Source of the DNA: Paenibacillus luteus
GTDB lineage: Bacteria; Bacillota; Bacilli; Paenibacillales; Paenibacillaceae
Reading direction: 5' to 3'
Assembly: GCF_006542765.1 (NCBI RefSeq)
Contig: NZ_SKCD01000011.1
Coordinates: 372,001-436,000 of the forward strand
Length of the DNA: 64,000 bases
Below, one piece after another: positions 18,440-26,877 of this stretch. Numbering within the stretch: the first letter of the stretch is position 1; every line of letters starts with the position of its first letter. A program made the position numbers and the translations under genes. Under the pieces are notes generated by a model. The model ran no database searches. It had not been told where the DNA came from and saw only the letters and a program-made list of their open reading frames with translations.

Positions 18440-19300
18440 TTAACCCCTAACCGTAATCTTTAATTGCTCTTCTACAAAATCACGACAGATCTCCATGCTT
18501 TGATACGGCGTATTGGTCGATTGGTCTACTTCGAGCGTTACCCAGTCCGTATAACCGATGTCATTCAGCGAGTCTATAACAGCAAAAAAATTCACAGCCC
18601 CTCTTCCCAGCTCACAAAAGAATGGGATCTGTTCATGCTCCTGTAAATCTGGAAAATTAGCTCGGCTTGCTCCTTGGACAGTCAGGTCTTTAAGGTGGAC
18701 GTAGGCTACTCTATCCTGATATTGCCTAATCTTAGCTGCGGGGTCCATTCCCGCTCCGAGCAAATGGGCGGAATCCGGCGCGAAGAAAACAAACTCCGGA
18801 TCTGTAAGACTCATGATGGCATCGAGTTCATTCTCGTCTTGCAACTCTGTCCATAGATGAGGATGGACGCATGCTTTTACCCCCCATGCATAGGTTTGCT
18901 TAGCCAGTTCATTAATCGTATCCGCAGCAATTTGCAGTTCTTCACGAGTAGTAGGCTTGTCTCGCGTACCTCCCGGGCCTAGCACCAGAATATCAGCGCC
19001 ACATGCCGCAATGATCCGAGCCAGCCGTACATTATAATCAATGATATGGGGACGGTCAGCCAAATTTCCAAAGCTTTGGTTTTGCCCGCCTGAAGCCCCT
19101 CCGTACAAGGCGTTCATTGCCAGCCCATGGCCAGCTAACAGCCCTTTAAATTGTTCTGGCTTCTCTTCAAATTGGAGGGCGAAAGACGCCCATGGCTCTA
19201 TCGCTTTATAACCCAGCTTTGAAACTTCCTCTAGTGCCTGGAGATGCTCTTGTCCCCAAGTAATGGTGTGCGCCGCTATTTTACCTTTAAACTGAGCCAT
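18440..19300 (-). CDS. Sugar phosphate isomerase/epimerase (xylose isomerase-like TIM barrel)
   Basis: 286 residues of the AP-endonuclease-2/xylose-isomerase-like family, similar in style to IolE and related keto-sugar enzymes. Seen are GYKAIEPWASFAL, DILVLGPGG, CVHPHLWTE (metal His/Glu region), FFAPDSAHL (metal Asp), YVHLKDL and WVTLEVDQS. Such enzymes interconvert keto- and aldo-sugars, or dehydrate inosose, using a divalent metal. AAGGAG lies 8 bases before the ATG. It is the second gene of an operon with the related enzyme at 19368 (67-base gap). The exact substrate is unknown. Confidence 0.82.
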   Translation of the reverse strand: MAQFKGKIAAHTITWGQEHLQALEEVSKLGYKAIEPWASFALQFEEKPEQFKGLLAGHGLAMNALYGGASGGQNQSFGNLADRPHIIDYNVRLARIIAACGADILVLGPGGTRDKPTTREELQIAADTINELAKQTYAWGVKACVHPHLWTELQDENELDAIMSLTDPEFVFFAPDSAHLLGAGMDPAAKIRQYQDRVAYVHLKDLTVQGASRANFPDLQEHEQIPFFCELGRGAVNFFAVIDSLNDIGYTDWVTLEVDQSTNTPYQSMEICRDFVEEQLKITVRG

Positions 19301-19367
19301 ACCTAGTCTCCTTTAACGTCAACAAATACTATATTTCCAACCTGCTATTCGTTCATGCTATGACCCA

Positions 19368-20201
19368 TTAGTTTTCCAGCGACGCGAATACTTTATCAAA
19401 ACTAGCCTTTGACCGGGCCAACAATTCTTGTGAGCTCTGGCTAGGCGCAGGAGACAACACTTCTTGGGCGACAACGCCGGTGTAGCCGATCTGCTTCAGA
19501 CTCCGCAAAAAACCAGTTAGATCAATGACGCCTTCTCCGGGATATAACCGATCTGAATCCTGCACTTCCTCTATAGGCAAAGGCTTCGCATCATTGATGT
19601 GGACATACGTAATTTGATCGGGTTTTAGCTTTAGCAAATCCACGGTGGTAAGGCCATTCGTATGCCAATGGTAGGAATCCAGCAATAAGCCGACGTTCCT
19701 CGCTTGAATAGCCCCCATCCATTCCAGCGTATCTTCCATTTTCCAAACAAACGGATTGGCCCACTGGGTACGTAAATGATGAGAACCTACAAACTCCAGG
19801 CCCAAAGAAATTCCATATGCAGCTAAAATGTCAGCACACAATCTTAATCGTCTCGTAGCTGCAATCATGAAGGGTGCTGCTGGAAGATCCGTAGAAGGCA
19901 AAATGTACGTACAGCATGCCGAGCAATTCAATGCAGCCGCTGCCTCCGCCATTTCAACAAGCGGCTTCAGACCTTCCTGAAAGTTTATTTCGGTTGACCG
20001 CCAATCTACTTCCAAGCCAAATGAACCGATAGAGATACTGTGTTCTTTCAATAATTGAAGAGCGCCTTCATTGCCATATTGCTGTATGAGTTCCAACGGA
20101 TTCAAATCGACCGACTGAAATCCGAATCGAGCCGCCTGCCGAATAAAATTTTCATTAGAACCGATCTCTCCCAAGCCTGCTTTCGTTAATCCTCTAATCA
20201 T
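19368..20201 (-). CDS. Sugar phosphate isomerase/epimerase (xylose isomerase-like TIM barrel)
   Basis: A second member of the same superfamily, only distantly like its neighbour. Motifs are GFQSVDLNPLELI, LGLEFVGSHHLR (metal Glu), VGLLLDSYHWH (metal Asp and His), YVHINDAKP, RLYPGEGVIDL and GVVAQEVLSP. The start is taken as MIRGLTKAGLGEIG at 20201, because AGGAG lies 10 bases before it. An ATG pair at 20219-20222 with GAGGG upstream would add seven residues and cannot be excluded. Two paralogous TIM-barrel isomerases in one operon suggest successive steps in a cyclitol or rare-sugar pathway (inference). Confidence 0.82.
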   Translation of the reverse strand: MIRGLTKAGLGEIGSNENFIRQAARFGFQSVDLNPLELIQQYGNEGALQLLKEHSISIGSFGLEVDWRSTEINFQEGLKPLVEMAEAAAALNCSACCTYILPSTDLPAAPFMIAATRRLRLCADILAAYGISLGLEFVGSHHLRTQWANPFVWKMEDTLEWMGAIQARNVGLLLDSYHWHTNGLTTVDLLKLKPDQITYVHINDAKPLPIEEVQDSDRLYPGEGVIDLTGFLRSLKQIGYTGVVAQEVLSPAPSQSSQELLARSKASFDKVFASLEN

Positions 20202-20336
20202 CGCAGCTTCACTCCTCATCATTAGTTGTCCCTCTAAATGTATGGTTTTTTGAAGAGTTTGTCTTTGACTGCAATTATGATTTTTTGTCTAAAAACACGA
20301 ATTAGCAGCTACATAAAGTTTCGTATCCTAACAATA

Positions 20337-20374
20337 TAAAAAGCCGGAGCGCATGATTCACATACGCTCCGGCA
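20337..20374 (-). terminator. Terminator after the ArsR gene
   Basis: Perfect 9-base arms GCCGGAGCG/CGCTCCGGC with CTTTTTATATTG on the minus strand, just past the stop at 20406. Confidence 0.85.
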
Positions 20375-20405
20375 TCAAAATAATTCGCTTTATAACCGAT
20401 CCAAT

Positions 20406-20696
20406 TTACCGCAATGACATCATCTCAGTGATTTCATTTACTAGCTCCTTATTAACCCTGCAAATAAGAAACTTTCCTTTTTTTTCAGTAGTAACAAGCT
20501 CGGCGTTCACCAATTCTTTGATGTGATGGGAAACGGTAGGTGCACCGATATTCAAGCAGGAAACGATTTCTGCAACGCAAAGTCCTCCACCCGCTTCAAA
20601 GCTGGATTCATTGGACTCCGCGATTTTAAAATATAATTCCAAACGATTTTCATTCGAAAGGGCTTTAAATATTTTAGCCATTTTTTTTGTGTCCAA
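20406..20696 (-). CDS. ArsR-family transcriptional repressor
   Basis: A 96-residue winged-helix protein. ALSNENRLELYFKIAE, then CVAEIVSCL and the recognition helix GAPTVSHHIKELVNAELV, end in a beta wing (TTEKKGKFLICRV). The start is TTG (frame MDTKKMAK) with AGGGGG about 9 bases upstream; the next ATG has no ribosome site. No arsenite-type CxC motif is present in the recognition helix; the lone Cys in LCVAEI is not paired. A perfect 24-base palindrome lies 30 bases before the start. The same core recurs before the adjacent ketopantoate-reductase-like gene, so this is very probably an autoregulated local repressor. Confidence 0.88.
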   Translation of the reverse strand: MDTKKMAKIFKALSNENRLELYFKIAESNESSFEAGGGLCVAEIVSCLNIGAPTVSHHIKELVNAELVTTEKKGKFLICRVNKELVNEITEMMSLR

Positions 20697-20725
20697 TGTC
20701 CAACAACCCCCTATTCGACGATATC

Positions 20726-20749
20726 ATTATTCGATAATTATCGAATAAT
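20726..20749. promoter_or_regulatory. ArsR operator 1 (24-base perfect palindrome)
   Basis: Core TTCGATAATTATCGAA extended by perfect ATTA/TAAT flanks, in front of the arsR gene. It shares core and spacing with the site at 21792. Confidence 0.7.
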
Positions 20750-20798
20750 TTTAGCTTACAATAGGGTTCATGTCAATGAACGGCCATTCCACCACTAT

Positions 20799-21740
20799 TC
20801 AGATATGATCATTAGGAAAATAACTTTCAAGCTTATCCCAATTCGGTGTCGGAATGTTTGCACTTTTTTTCAAATCGTGAAAGGCTTGATTTAATGCTGT
20901 CATCTCATCTTCCGATACCGCTTTATCGCTTAACATCATTCGTCCTGCAGGAATGGCAAGCACCATTTTCAACCCGAAATAGAACAGCTTTTTTTTCTCG
21001 CGTGCCAATTGAACTTGACTAGCAGGCGTTATCGTATAGCCAAGCTTTTCTAATACCCGATGCCCCTCATCTGTCGCTTCAATCACCTGATTCAGTAGTT
21101 TTTTGTCTCTACCGGCTTTGCGAAGTTTACCTTGACTCGCACTCGCAATAAAGTTAATCGGCAAAATCATAACGAAATGACTTTTCAGCCATAGATCCAT
21201 ATTCTGATAATACGTCAGTTTATATTTCGTGTTAACAAAAGCTTCGTCGATCATAGCCCGCCAAGTTAATTCTTCATTAAGGCCCCCAATGGCCATTTCC
21301 ACCTTCGGACCACGCAAGCTTATCATCTTGCCTTCCTCCCTCCAGCCGCCGTTTAGTTGAAAGGCGAATGCGATCTTTTTCTCAGAAGGGCTGTTTACTT
21401 GCAAATAATCCTGCATCTCCCCAGGGCTCGCATTATTTCCCGTGATTACGATATGTTTGCTTTGATTCGCCGCCAGCGCAGGCAGTACCGCCTGAAAATC
21501 CGGGTACTTCATGACAACAAAAATAAGATCATAAATATCGTCTTCGCGCAGCTCACTGATCACACTCACCTTGTCCACCGTACCATGAAGCTGAAAATAA
21601 TGCCGAATTACGTTTCCTTTAAGCCGCAGCTCTTCCAGGCGGCGTCCTCTTGCCAACATGGTCACCTCGTTGCCGCCGCGCACCAATACGTGGGCAAGAT
21701 AACTCCCTAACACTCCGGCACCATAAACTAAAACTCTCAT
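20799..21740 (-). CDS. Ketopantoate reductase-like (ApbA/PanE) oxidoreductase
   Basis: A 313-residue NAD(P)-binding protein. Its start VLVYGAGVLGSYLAHVLVRG is a Rossmann GxGxxG. NASPGEM and a C-terminal helical domain are as in the ApbA/PanE fold. The start is MRVLVYG at 21740, with AAGGAGG 8 bases upstream; the longer frame from 21770 has no signal. The canonical PanE catalytic Lys/Glu region is diverged and the gene sits with an ArsR repressor rather than pan genes, so a specialised reductase is more likely than the pantothenate enzyme. An operator copy lies about 50 bases upstream. Confidence 0.75.
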   Translation of the reverse strand: MRVLVYGAGVLGSYLAHVLVRGGNEVTMLARGRRLEELRLKGNVIRHYFQLHGTVDKVSVISELREDDIYDLIFVVMKYPDFQAVLPALAANQSKHIVITGNNASPGEMQDYLQVNSPSEKKIAFAFQLNGGWREEGKMISLRGPKVEMAIGGLNEELTWRAMIDEAFVNTKYKLTYYQNMDLWLKSHFVMILPINFIASASQGKLRKAGRDKKLLNQVIEATDEGHRVLEKLGYTITPASQVQLAREKKKLFYFGLKMVLAIPAGRMMLSDKAVSEDEMTALNQAFHDLKKSANIPTPNWDKLESYFPNDHI

Positions 21741-21791
21741 TCTATCGTCCTCCTTCTTATGCTGCTTCATATGCTTGCCACATCAATACTA

Positions 21792-21813
21792 CAATTCGAT
21801 AACTTTCGAATTG
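21792..21813. promoter_or_regulatory. ArsR operator 2
   Basis: Perfect 8-base arms CAATTCGA/TCGAATTG around TAACTT. The core TTCGATAACTTTCGAA differs from operator 1 at two central bases only. Confidence 0.65.
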
Positions 21814-21872
21814 ATTCTAAAGCATACTTTCTTTATTGTCAAATTATGAATATGATTTCACCATATACAAAT

Positions 21873-21903
21873 AAGCTGGAATGCATGACCTGCACTCCAG
21901 CTT
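21873..21903 (-). terminator. Terminator of the amidohydrolase operon
   Basis: AAGCTGGAGTGCA...TGCATTCCAGCTT on the minus strand, followed by ATTTGTAT. The T tract is weak. Confidence 0.55.
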
Positions 21904-21972
21904 GGTTTATTTCAGGCTATTCATCATCTTTGAAAGTTTGATCCTTCCATCGCGACTGCATTTTCGAAATAC

Positions 21973-23196
21973 TTACAATGCTCCACTCACCAACCGTCCA
22001 AAGTACCAAACGGCCTGCCGGGGTGCTCTTCGGGCAACTGCCTCCGCAGAACAGCTGGCATGAAGCAATACAAAGCTCGCATCATCGCCAACCTTAGGCC
22101 AAAGCTGTTCACCGTTTGCATGGAGTGGCGATAACCCGCCAGTAATGAATTGAAGGGTTTGCGACAGGGAAGCTTCATCCTGGCAGCCATACAGTTCTGC
22201 GAATCGGCCTGCCTTTTCGAGCTGATCCCCATTCCCGAACGGTGACCAATGATCCGTTAGGCTATCTGTCGCAAGCTTGACTTTTACGCCTTGGCTGTGG
22301 AGCATGGGGAGCGGCATGGTCATTCTTCCAATCGGTACCGTCGATGCAATAGCCATGCCGAGGGAGGCCATTCGCGCTGCCATTTCTTTTGCCTCCTGCG
22401 GCTGAGCGCCTGCAAACCAGAAAGCGTGGCTAACGGTTACTTTACCATGAAGGCCAGCTTCCTCCGTTAAATCTGAGAGCTTGGTCAACGTCTTTTTGCC
22501 CACTTCGCCACCCTCGTGCAGATGGATATCCACACCTGAGCTGCTCTCCACAGCGAGTTCAATCATCGCGCTCAACGATCTTTCTATGCTGCCGTCCACC
22601 GCATGCGGATCTACCCCGCCCACATGAGTTGCACCTTCAGCTAGCGCTTGCTTTACGAGTGATACGGATTGCGAACGAAGCAGGCCATGCTGCGGAAAAG
22701 CGACGATCTCAGCTGAGATTTTGCCCGAGAATGTTTCTATCGCTTGCTTCGTTGCCTCTAGCCTCGCCAGTCCGCTTACTGGCTCTATATTGCAATGAGC
22801 GCGCACATGCGTGGCGCCATATCCTTGGATCAGTGTCAAAATACTCTCGGCTTGCTGCTTCGCCATAGGGAGTAGCTTGGGCAAAAGGACTTTTTCTTCC
22901 TCTATTCGGTCAAAGATGCTGGAAGCCGATCTGACCGCTTTCCACGCACCGTTGTAATAAGTCTTGTCCAAATGAATATGCGCCTCCTCGAAGGAAGGAA
23001 GCACTAATAAACCCTTAGCATCGTATTTGGGAAGCGAACTCTTCAGCTCCTCCCCCTCATCCAAAATTTCAGCAATCTTGCCGCCTTTGATTCGAAGATG
23101 GCAAAGCTTCGTTATTGTGCCTATGACTTGACGCTGTTCAATTTCATAACTCTGTTCTACCCTAACAGTAGTGAGCCAATATGCATCATGTAACAT
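21973..23196 (-). CDS. Amidohydrolase, cytosine deaminase-like
   Basis: A 407-residue metal hydrolase of the cytosine-deaminase/AtzC-like group. Metal ligands appear in order: EAHIHLDK (HxH), GVDIHLHEGG, VTVSHAFWF and the Asp of LATDSLTDHWSPFGNGD. DPHAVDG and HVRAHCNIEP also fit. Likely to deaminate or hydrolyse a cyclic amidine or pyrimidine-like compound in the cytoplasm. It follows the ankyrin lipoprotein gene by 19 bases, and both are transcribed away from a LysR gene, the usual layout for an inducible catabolic unit. Natural substrate unknown. Confidence 0.82.
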   Translation of the reverse strand: MLHDAYWLTTVRVEQSYEIEQRQVIGTITKLCHLRIKGGKIAEILDEGEELKSSLPKYDAKGLLVLPSFEEAHIHLDKTYYNGAWKAVRSASSIFDRIEEEKVLLPKLLPMAKQQAESILTLIQGYGATHVRAHCNIEPVSGLARLEATKQAIETFSGKISAEIVAFPQHGLLRSQSVSLVKQALAEGATHVGGVDPHAVDGSIERSLSAMIELAVESSSGVDIHLHEGGEVGKKTLTKLSDLTEEAGLHGKVTVSHAFWFAGAQPQEAKEMAARMASLGMAIASTVPIGRMTMPLPMLHSQGVKVKLATDSLTDHWSPFGNGDQLEKAGRFAELYGCQDEASLSQTLQFITGGLSPLHANGEQLWPKVGDDASFVLLHASCSAEAVARRAPRQAVWYFGRLVSGAL

Positions 23197-23215
23197 GCCA
23201 TCCCTGCTTTCTGCT

Positions 23216-23893
23216 TTAAGCCCCTGCGTCTAGTAACAAACGTTCGATTGCTGCAAATTGTCTTGCTTTGGCATGCTCCAGCGGCGTAATCCCTTCTTTA
23301 TCAGGAATATTCACATCCGCGCCATGCTCAATTAACAATTGAATGACTTGCTGCTGCTTCTCATCGCCATCACTAAGCACAATCGCCTCCATTAACGCCG
23401 TCCACCCCAGATTATTGATATGATTGACGTCAATGCTTGAGTTCTTGAGCAGCTCCTCGACAACCTCCACATACCCATGCTCTGATGCTGGAATTAGTGC
23501 CGTACCGCCAAACCGATTCGTGATGGCAGGATCTGCTCCCGCTTCATTCATTAGTTTCACGATCTCCAGCTTGCCCTCTGCGCCCGCGTATAACAAAGGA
23601 TTATCCAATCGGTCATCCTGTAAGTTTAAGTCTGCTCCGGCATCTCTTAATGCTTGAACAGTGTCCACCCGATTCCTATGAGTAGCCGCCAAAATCGCCG
23701 TCCGTCCACGATCATCTCTGACGTTAATATCGATACCGTCCTTGAGATACTGTAAGACCTTTTCCGTCTCCCCGCGCTCTGCTGCTTCGATGAATGCTTT
23801 GCCCACAAATGTCACATCCTCTTCGACTACGTTCGGTCTGTTTGTACAGCCTGCAAGCAAGCAAACTAGAACGAACAATATGATTTTTTTCAT
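23216..23893 (-). CDS. Ankyrin-repeat lipoprotein
   Basis: 225 residues. A lipoprotein signal peptide MKKIILFVLVCLLAGC (lipobox LAGC) is followed by about five ankyrin repeats (for example GRTAILAATHRNRVDTV, GADLNLQDD, GADVNIPDKEGITPLEHA). It should be anchored to the outer face of the membrane and act in protein binding. AGAGG lies about 9 bases before the ATG. Co-transcription with a cytosolic amidohydrolase is odd; no functional link can be read from the sequence. Confidence 0.85.
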   Translation of the reverse strand: MKKIILFVLVCLLAGCTNRPNVVEEDVTFVGKAFIEAAERGETEKVLQYLKDGIDINVRDDRGRTAILAATHRNRVDTVQALRDAGADLNLQDDRLDNPLLYAGAEGKLEIVKLMNEAGADPAITNRFGGTALIPASEHGYVEVVEELLKNSSIDVNHINNLGWTALMEAIVLSDGDEKQQQVIQLLIEHGADVNIPDKEGITPLEHAKARQFAAIERLLLDAGA

Positions 23894-23970
23894 GGCAAGC
23901 GACCTCTTTCTCGTAAGCCTAACCTTATGGTAACATAGCCATTATCATACTTAAAATATTTATATAATTC

Positions 23971-23988
23971 GTTTAACATACCTTAAAC
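23971..23988. promoter_or_regulatory. Possible LysR binding site
   Basis: Inverted repeat GTTTAA-6-TTAAAC in the divergent region between the ankyrin-lipoprotein gene and the LysR gene, the usual place for a LysR site. Placement and symmetry are the only evidence. Confidence 0.35.
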
Positions 23989-24012
23989 CTTTAGAAAGGA
24001 GTGATTTCCAGC

Positions 24013-24900
24013 ATGGATATTCGTCAGCTTCGCTATTTCATTGCTATCGCTGAAGAGAAACAGCTTACGGCCGCTGCCGATAAGCTCAACATGACGCAGC
24101 CACCGCTGGGTCAACAGCTAAGAGGCATGGAAGAAGAGCTTGGGGTTCAGCTTTTTATCAGAAACGGGAAATGGATGGAATTGACTGAAGCAGGTGAAAC
24201 GTTATATACGCATGCGTTGCAGTTGACAAAATCTCTCGAAGAAACAGCGATGGAGCTTCAAGAGATGGGCCTCGGCATGCGCGGGAAATTAACGATCGGA
24301 GTAAATACTTTATCCGCATTAGCTTTGCCTATGCTGCTGCATACATTCAAAGAGCGATACCCGCTCGTCACCTATAAAATTCAGCAAAATGAATCCGCGC
24401 AAATTGTTCGCCTCATTAAAGAAAGATCCATTGAGCTTGGTATCGTTCGCCTGCCCTTGGAGTTGAGTGATTTTGAAGTGCTGACCCTTCAGCCCGAACC
24501 TTTCTACTTTGTGACCGGCAAAGGCTCGCCGCTTGACACCCCTGTATTCACTTATCGCGTTATCCAGCATTATCCGCTTATTTTGCCGAGTGCCGAAGGA
24601 CTTGGATTGTACCAAAGCATCGTCGGACAGTTCACGGATCGCGGCTTGACTGCGAATGTGATTGGTGAATGCTCTGACATTGTAACCTTGTTAAAGTGGG
24701 TAAGTTATGGCGATGCTGCAACGATTGTGCCGGAATCTGTTCTTCAATTGCATCAGGGGCACGAGATCCAATCATTTCCCATCACGGATAGCGATTTGCA
24801 GTTTGCGATAGGACTTATATGGCTGAAGGGGCGTTATATCACTCAAGCGGCTAAACAATTTATTGAACTGATGAGGGTAAACGAAGATACGCGCCAATGA
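24013..24900 (+). CDS. LysR-family transcriptional regulator
   Basis: 295 residues. The N-terminal HTH is MDIRQLRYFIAIAEEKQLTA followed by AADKLNMTQPPLGQQLRGME. A LysR substrate domain follows (LTIGVNTLSALALPMLLHTF, with RLPLELSDFEVL and VSYGDAATIVP). AAGGAG at 23996-24001 fits the ATG at 24013; the upstream GTG at 24001 overlaps that site and is rejected. It is divergent from the ankyrin-lipoprotein/amidohydrolase operon and probably activates it in response to the substrate. Confidence 0.9.
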   Translation: MDIRQLRYFIAIAEEKQLTAAADKLNMTQPPLGQQLRGMEEELGVQLFIRNGKWMELTEAGETLYTHALQLTKSLEETAMELQEMGLGMRGKLTIGVNTLSALALPMLLHTFKERYPLVTYKIQQNESAQIVRLIKERSIELGIVRLPLELSDFEVLTLQPEPFYFVTGKGSPLDTPVFTYRVIQHYPLILPSAEGLGLYQSIVGQFTDRGLTANVIGECSDIVTLLKWVSYGDAATIVPESVLQLHQGHEIQSFPITDSDLQFAIGLIWLKGRYITQAAKQFIELMRVNEDTRQ

Positions 24901-24929
24901 TGACAGCTGTTCGGAGATCAGGATAAATT

Positions 24930-24958
24930 AAAAAGTGCCTATTAGTTGAATAGGCACC
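24930..24958 (-). terminator. Terminator of the VOC-GNAT operon
   Basis: Perfect arms GTGCCTATT/AATAGGCAC followed on the minus strand by TTTTTAATTT. Confidence 0.8.
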
Positions 24959-24963
24959 TGTTA

Positions 24964-25452
24964 TTATAGCTCTGCAACCATGGTCACTGAAGTTCCACTT
25001 ACACCTACTACCTTAAAGCCGAATCGTTGGTACAACTTCATTGCAGGAACATTGTTTGGATCTACGCTTAAAGATATTTTAGAAACCTGTTTTCTGCGAA
25101 GCTCCTCGACCATAGTTTTTAACAGGGCATTTCCAATTCCTTTCCCTCTACAGGCTTCCGTTATCGCCATTCCAAGCTCCGGCACATCATTACCTACATA
25201 ACCAAATCCTTCGTTAGCCTCGTCAAAATAACGTATCGTCACTGACCCTACAGGCTCATTCCGATGATTAACAGCAATATAGCCCAAATCGCCTTTTCTT
25301 CCCCAGCCCTCCGCATATTTGGATATTACCGGTTCTTTAAGAATATCCCTGCTGAAAGCCTCTTTCCCCTCCGGAACATACATGGACTCATACAGCATTT
25401 CCCATAAAAATGGTTCGTCTTGCACATCTGCAATTCTAATTGTATATTGCAT
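24964..25452 (-). CDS. GNAT-family N-acetyltransferase
   Basis: 162 residues with a clear GNAT core: VGSVTIRYFD, ELGMAITEACRGKGIGNALL (the RGKGIG pyrophosphate loop), and VDPNNVPAMKLYQRFGFK. AAGGAGAG lies about 11 bases before the ATG. The acceptor substrate cannot be read. It follows the VOC gene by 18 bases in one operon. Small VOC plus GNAT pairs are often resistance or detoxification cassettes (inference). Confidence 0.88.
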   Translation of the reverse strand: MQYTIRIADVQDEPFLWEMLYESMYVPEGKEAFSRDILKEPVISKYAEGWGRKGDLGYIAVNHRNEPVGSVTIRYFDEANEGFGYVGNDVPELGMAITEACRGKGIGNALLKTMVEELRRKQVSKISLSVDPNNVPAMKLYQRFGFKVVGVSGTSVTMVAEL

Positions 25453-25470
25453 ACATGAAATCTCTCCTTA

Positions 25471-25848
25471 TCATGAAAGCCATTCTAAAAACTCAATTCG
25501 ATTTCCAAATGGGTCGTTTAAATAGAAGCGTCTTACTCCTTCATCAGCCCTTGCCTCGTCGTCAATTACCTCAATATTATGGTGATGCAGATATTCACGC
25601 AACTCATTTAAGTTCTGTACGTGAAATGCTGGGTGAGCTTTTGTAGCAGGAACAAAATCTTTTTGTATTCCGATATGCACTTGATGAGTGCCGCATTGGA
25701 ACCAAACGCCACCACGTTTTTTTAGTATTTCAGGTTTTGGAATCTCCGTCCAACCCAATATATTATGGAAAAAATTCCGAGCCTCTGTTTCACAACCTTC
25801 TGGGGCTGCCAATTGAACGTGATCAAGACCATAGAAATGGTAAGCCAT
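25471..25848 (-). CDS. VOC (glyoxalase/bleomycin-resistance) family protein
   Basis: 125 residues with paired beta-alpha-beta-beta-beta modules: YGLDHVQLAAPEGCE, GTHQVHIGIQ, HPAFHVQNL, RRFYLNDPFGNRIEFLEW. His in DHVQ, His in QVHIG and Glu in RIEFLE are the likely metal ligands. The start is MAYHFYG at 25848, with AGGGG 7 bases upstream, rather than the ATG at 25872. The substrate is unknown; the family includes fosfomycin and bleomycin resistance proteins and dioxygenases. Confidence 0.85.
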   Translation of the reverse strand: MAYHFYGLDHVQLAAPEGCETEARNFFHNILGWTEIPKPEILKKRGGVWFQCGTHQVHIGIQKDFVPATKAHPAFHVQNLNELREYLHHHNIEVIDDEARADEGVRRFYLNDPFGNRIEFLEWLS

Positions 25849-25960
25849 ATAAACCCCTCTCTCATGTTTCATATAGTGAAACCTTGTTTCGTATTATTTT
25901 TCCATTTTATAGTAATGCTTGATAAAAATCCAGTTCTTTTTAACCAGCTGAAAGCAACAA

Positions 25961-26006
25961 TAAAACGACCGAATCCCCATTGAAGCCAGGGACTCGATCG
26001 CTTTTT
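25961..26006. terminator. Terminator of the SDR operon
   Basis: Imperfect hairpin CGATCGAGTCCC/GGGATTCGGTCG followed by TTTTATTG on the minus strand and CTTTTTATG on the plus strand. Confidence 0.6.
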
Positions 26007-26044
26007 ATGAAAATCAGCTAAACTACTCTCTCATTGTTCCAAAC

Positions 26045-26857
26045 TCAATCCGCCAGCAAGGAAACCTTCTCCCATTCCGCTACTTCATCCATTCTTTTGC
26101 CCAAAGCATCGCGAATGCCATACGAAGCCAACGATCCGACCGGAAAGTGAAGCGGTGGATTTTCGCTATTAATCATCGTGATCATCGCTTCAACCGCTTT
26201 ATTCTGATCTCCTTTATTCAAAGCCTCATAGCCTTGATAAAAAGCATCATATACAGGAGCATACTCGGGCAAAGGCTTGGCTAGTTTCCTGGAATGACCC
26301 ATAAATTCAGTTTCAAAGACACCTGGCTCCACAATCGTAGTCTTAATGCCAAATGGCGCAAGCTCCGCAGCCATTGACTTCGAGAAGCCTTCGACAGCAA
26401 ATTTGGAAGCAGCGTAAAGACTGAAAGTCGGAACGGCCCACACGCCAAAGATAGACGAAACATTCACATAATGACCTGATTTCTGTTTCTTAAAGATAGG
26501 CAAGGTTTCACGGATGACATCCAGCATGCCAAAAACATTCACATCAAACTGATGCCTCATTTGTTCGTCTGTGTATTCTTCCAGCATGCCGAATAATCCA
26601 TAACCGGCATTATTTACAACAATATCGATGGTTCCAAATCGGTTAACCGCCTCTTGAACCGCTGCTTTGACCTGCTCTTTCTTGGTTACATCCAATTGTG
26701 CGATATGCACCTGGTTCGGGGAAGCTTCCTTCAGATCCGCGATGGACTCCAAATTACGTGCGGTCGCGACAATTTTATCGCCAGTGTGCAGCAGCTGCTC
26801 TACGAATTTTCGGCCGAATCCCGTAGACGTTCCCGTAATCAACCAAACTCTACTCAT
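26045..26857 (-). CDS. Short-chain dehydrogenase/reductase
   Basis: A 270-residue classical SDR. The cofactor motif is TGTSTGFG, then NNAGYG, the catalytic Ser in YVNVSSIFG and YAASK (Tyr and Lys). The basic residue in TARNLE favours NADP. AAGGAG lies 9 bases before the ATG. It follows another SDR by 20 bases, and both lie downstream of a TetR gene with matching operator palindromes. Substrate unknown. Confidence 0.88.
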   Translation of the reverse strand: MSRVWLITGTSTGFGRKFVEQLLHTGDKIVATARNLESIADLKEASPNQVHIAQLDVTKKEQVKAAVQEAVNRFGTIDIVVNNAGYGLFGMLEEYTDEQMRHQFDVNVFGMLDVIRETLPIFKKQKSGHYVNVSSIFGVWAVPTFSLYAASKFAVEGFSKSMAAELAPFGIKTTIVEPGVFETEFMGHSRKLAKPLPEYAPVYDAFYQGYEALNKGDQNKAVEAMITMINSENPPLHFPVGSLASYGIRDALGKRMDEVAEWEKVSLLAD

Positions 26858-26877
26858 GATACTATTCTCCTTTGCAA

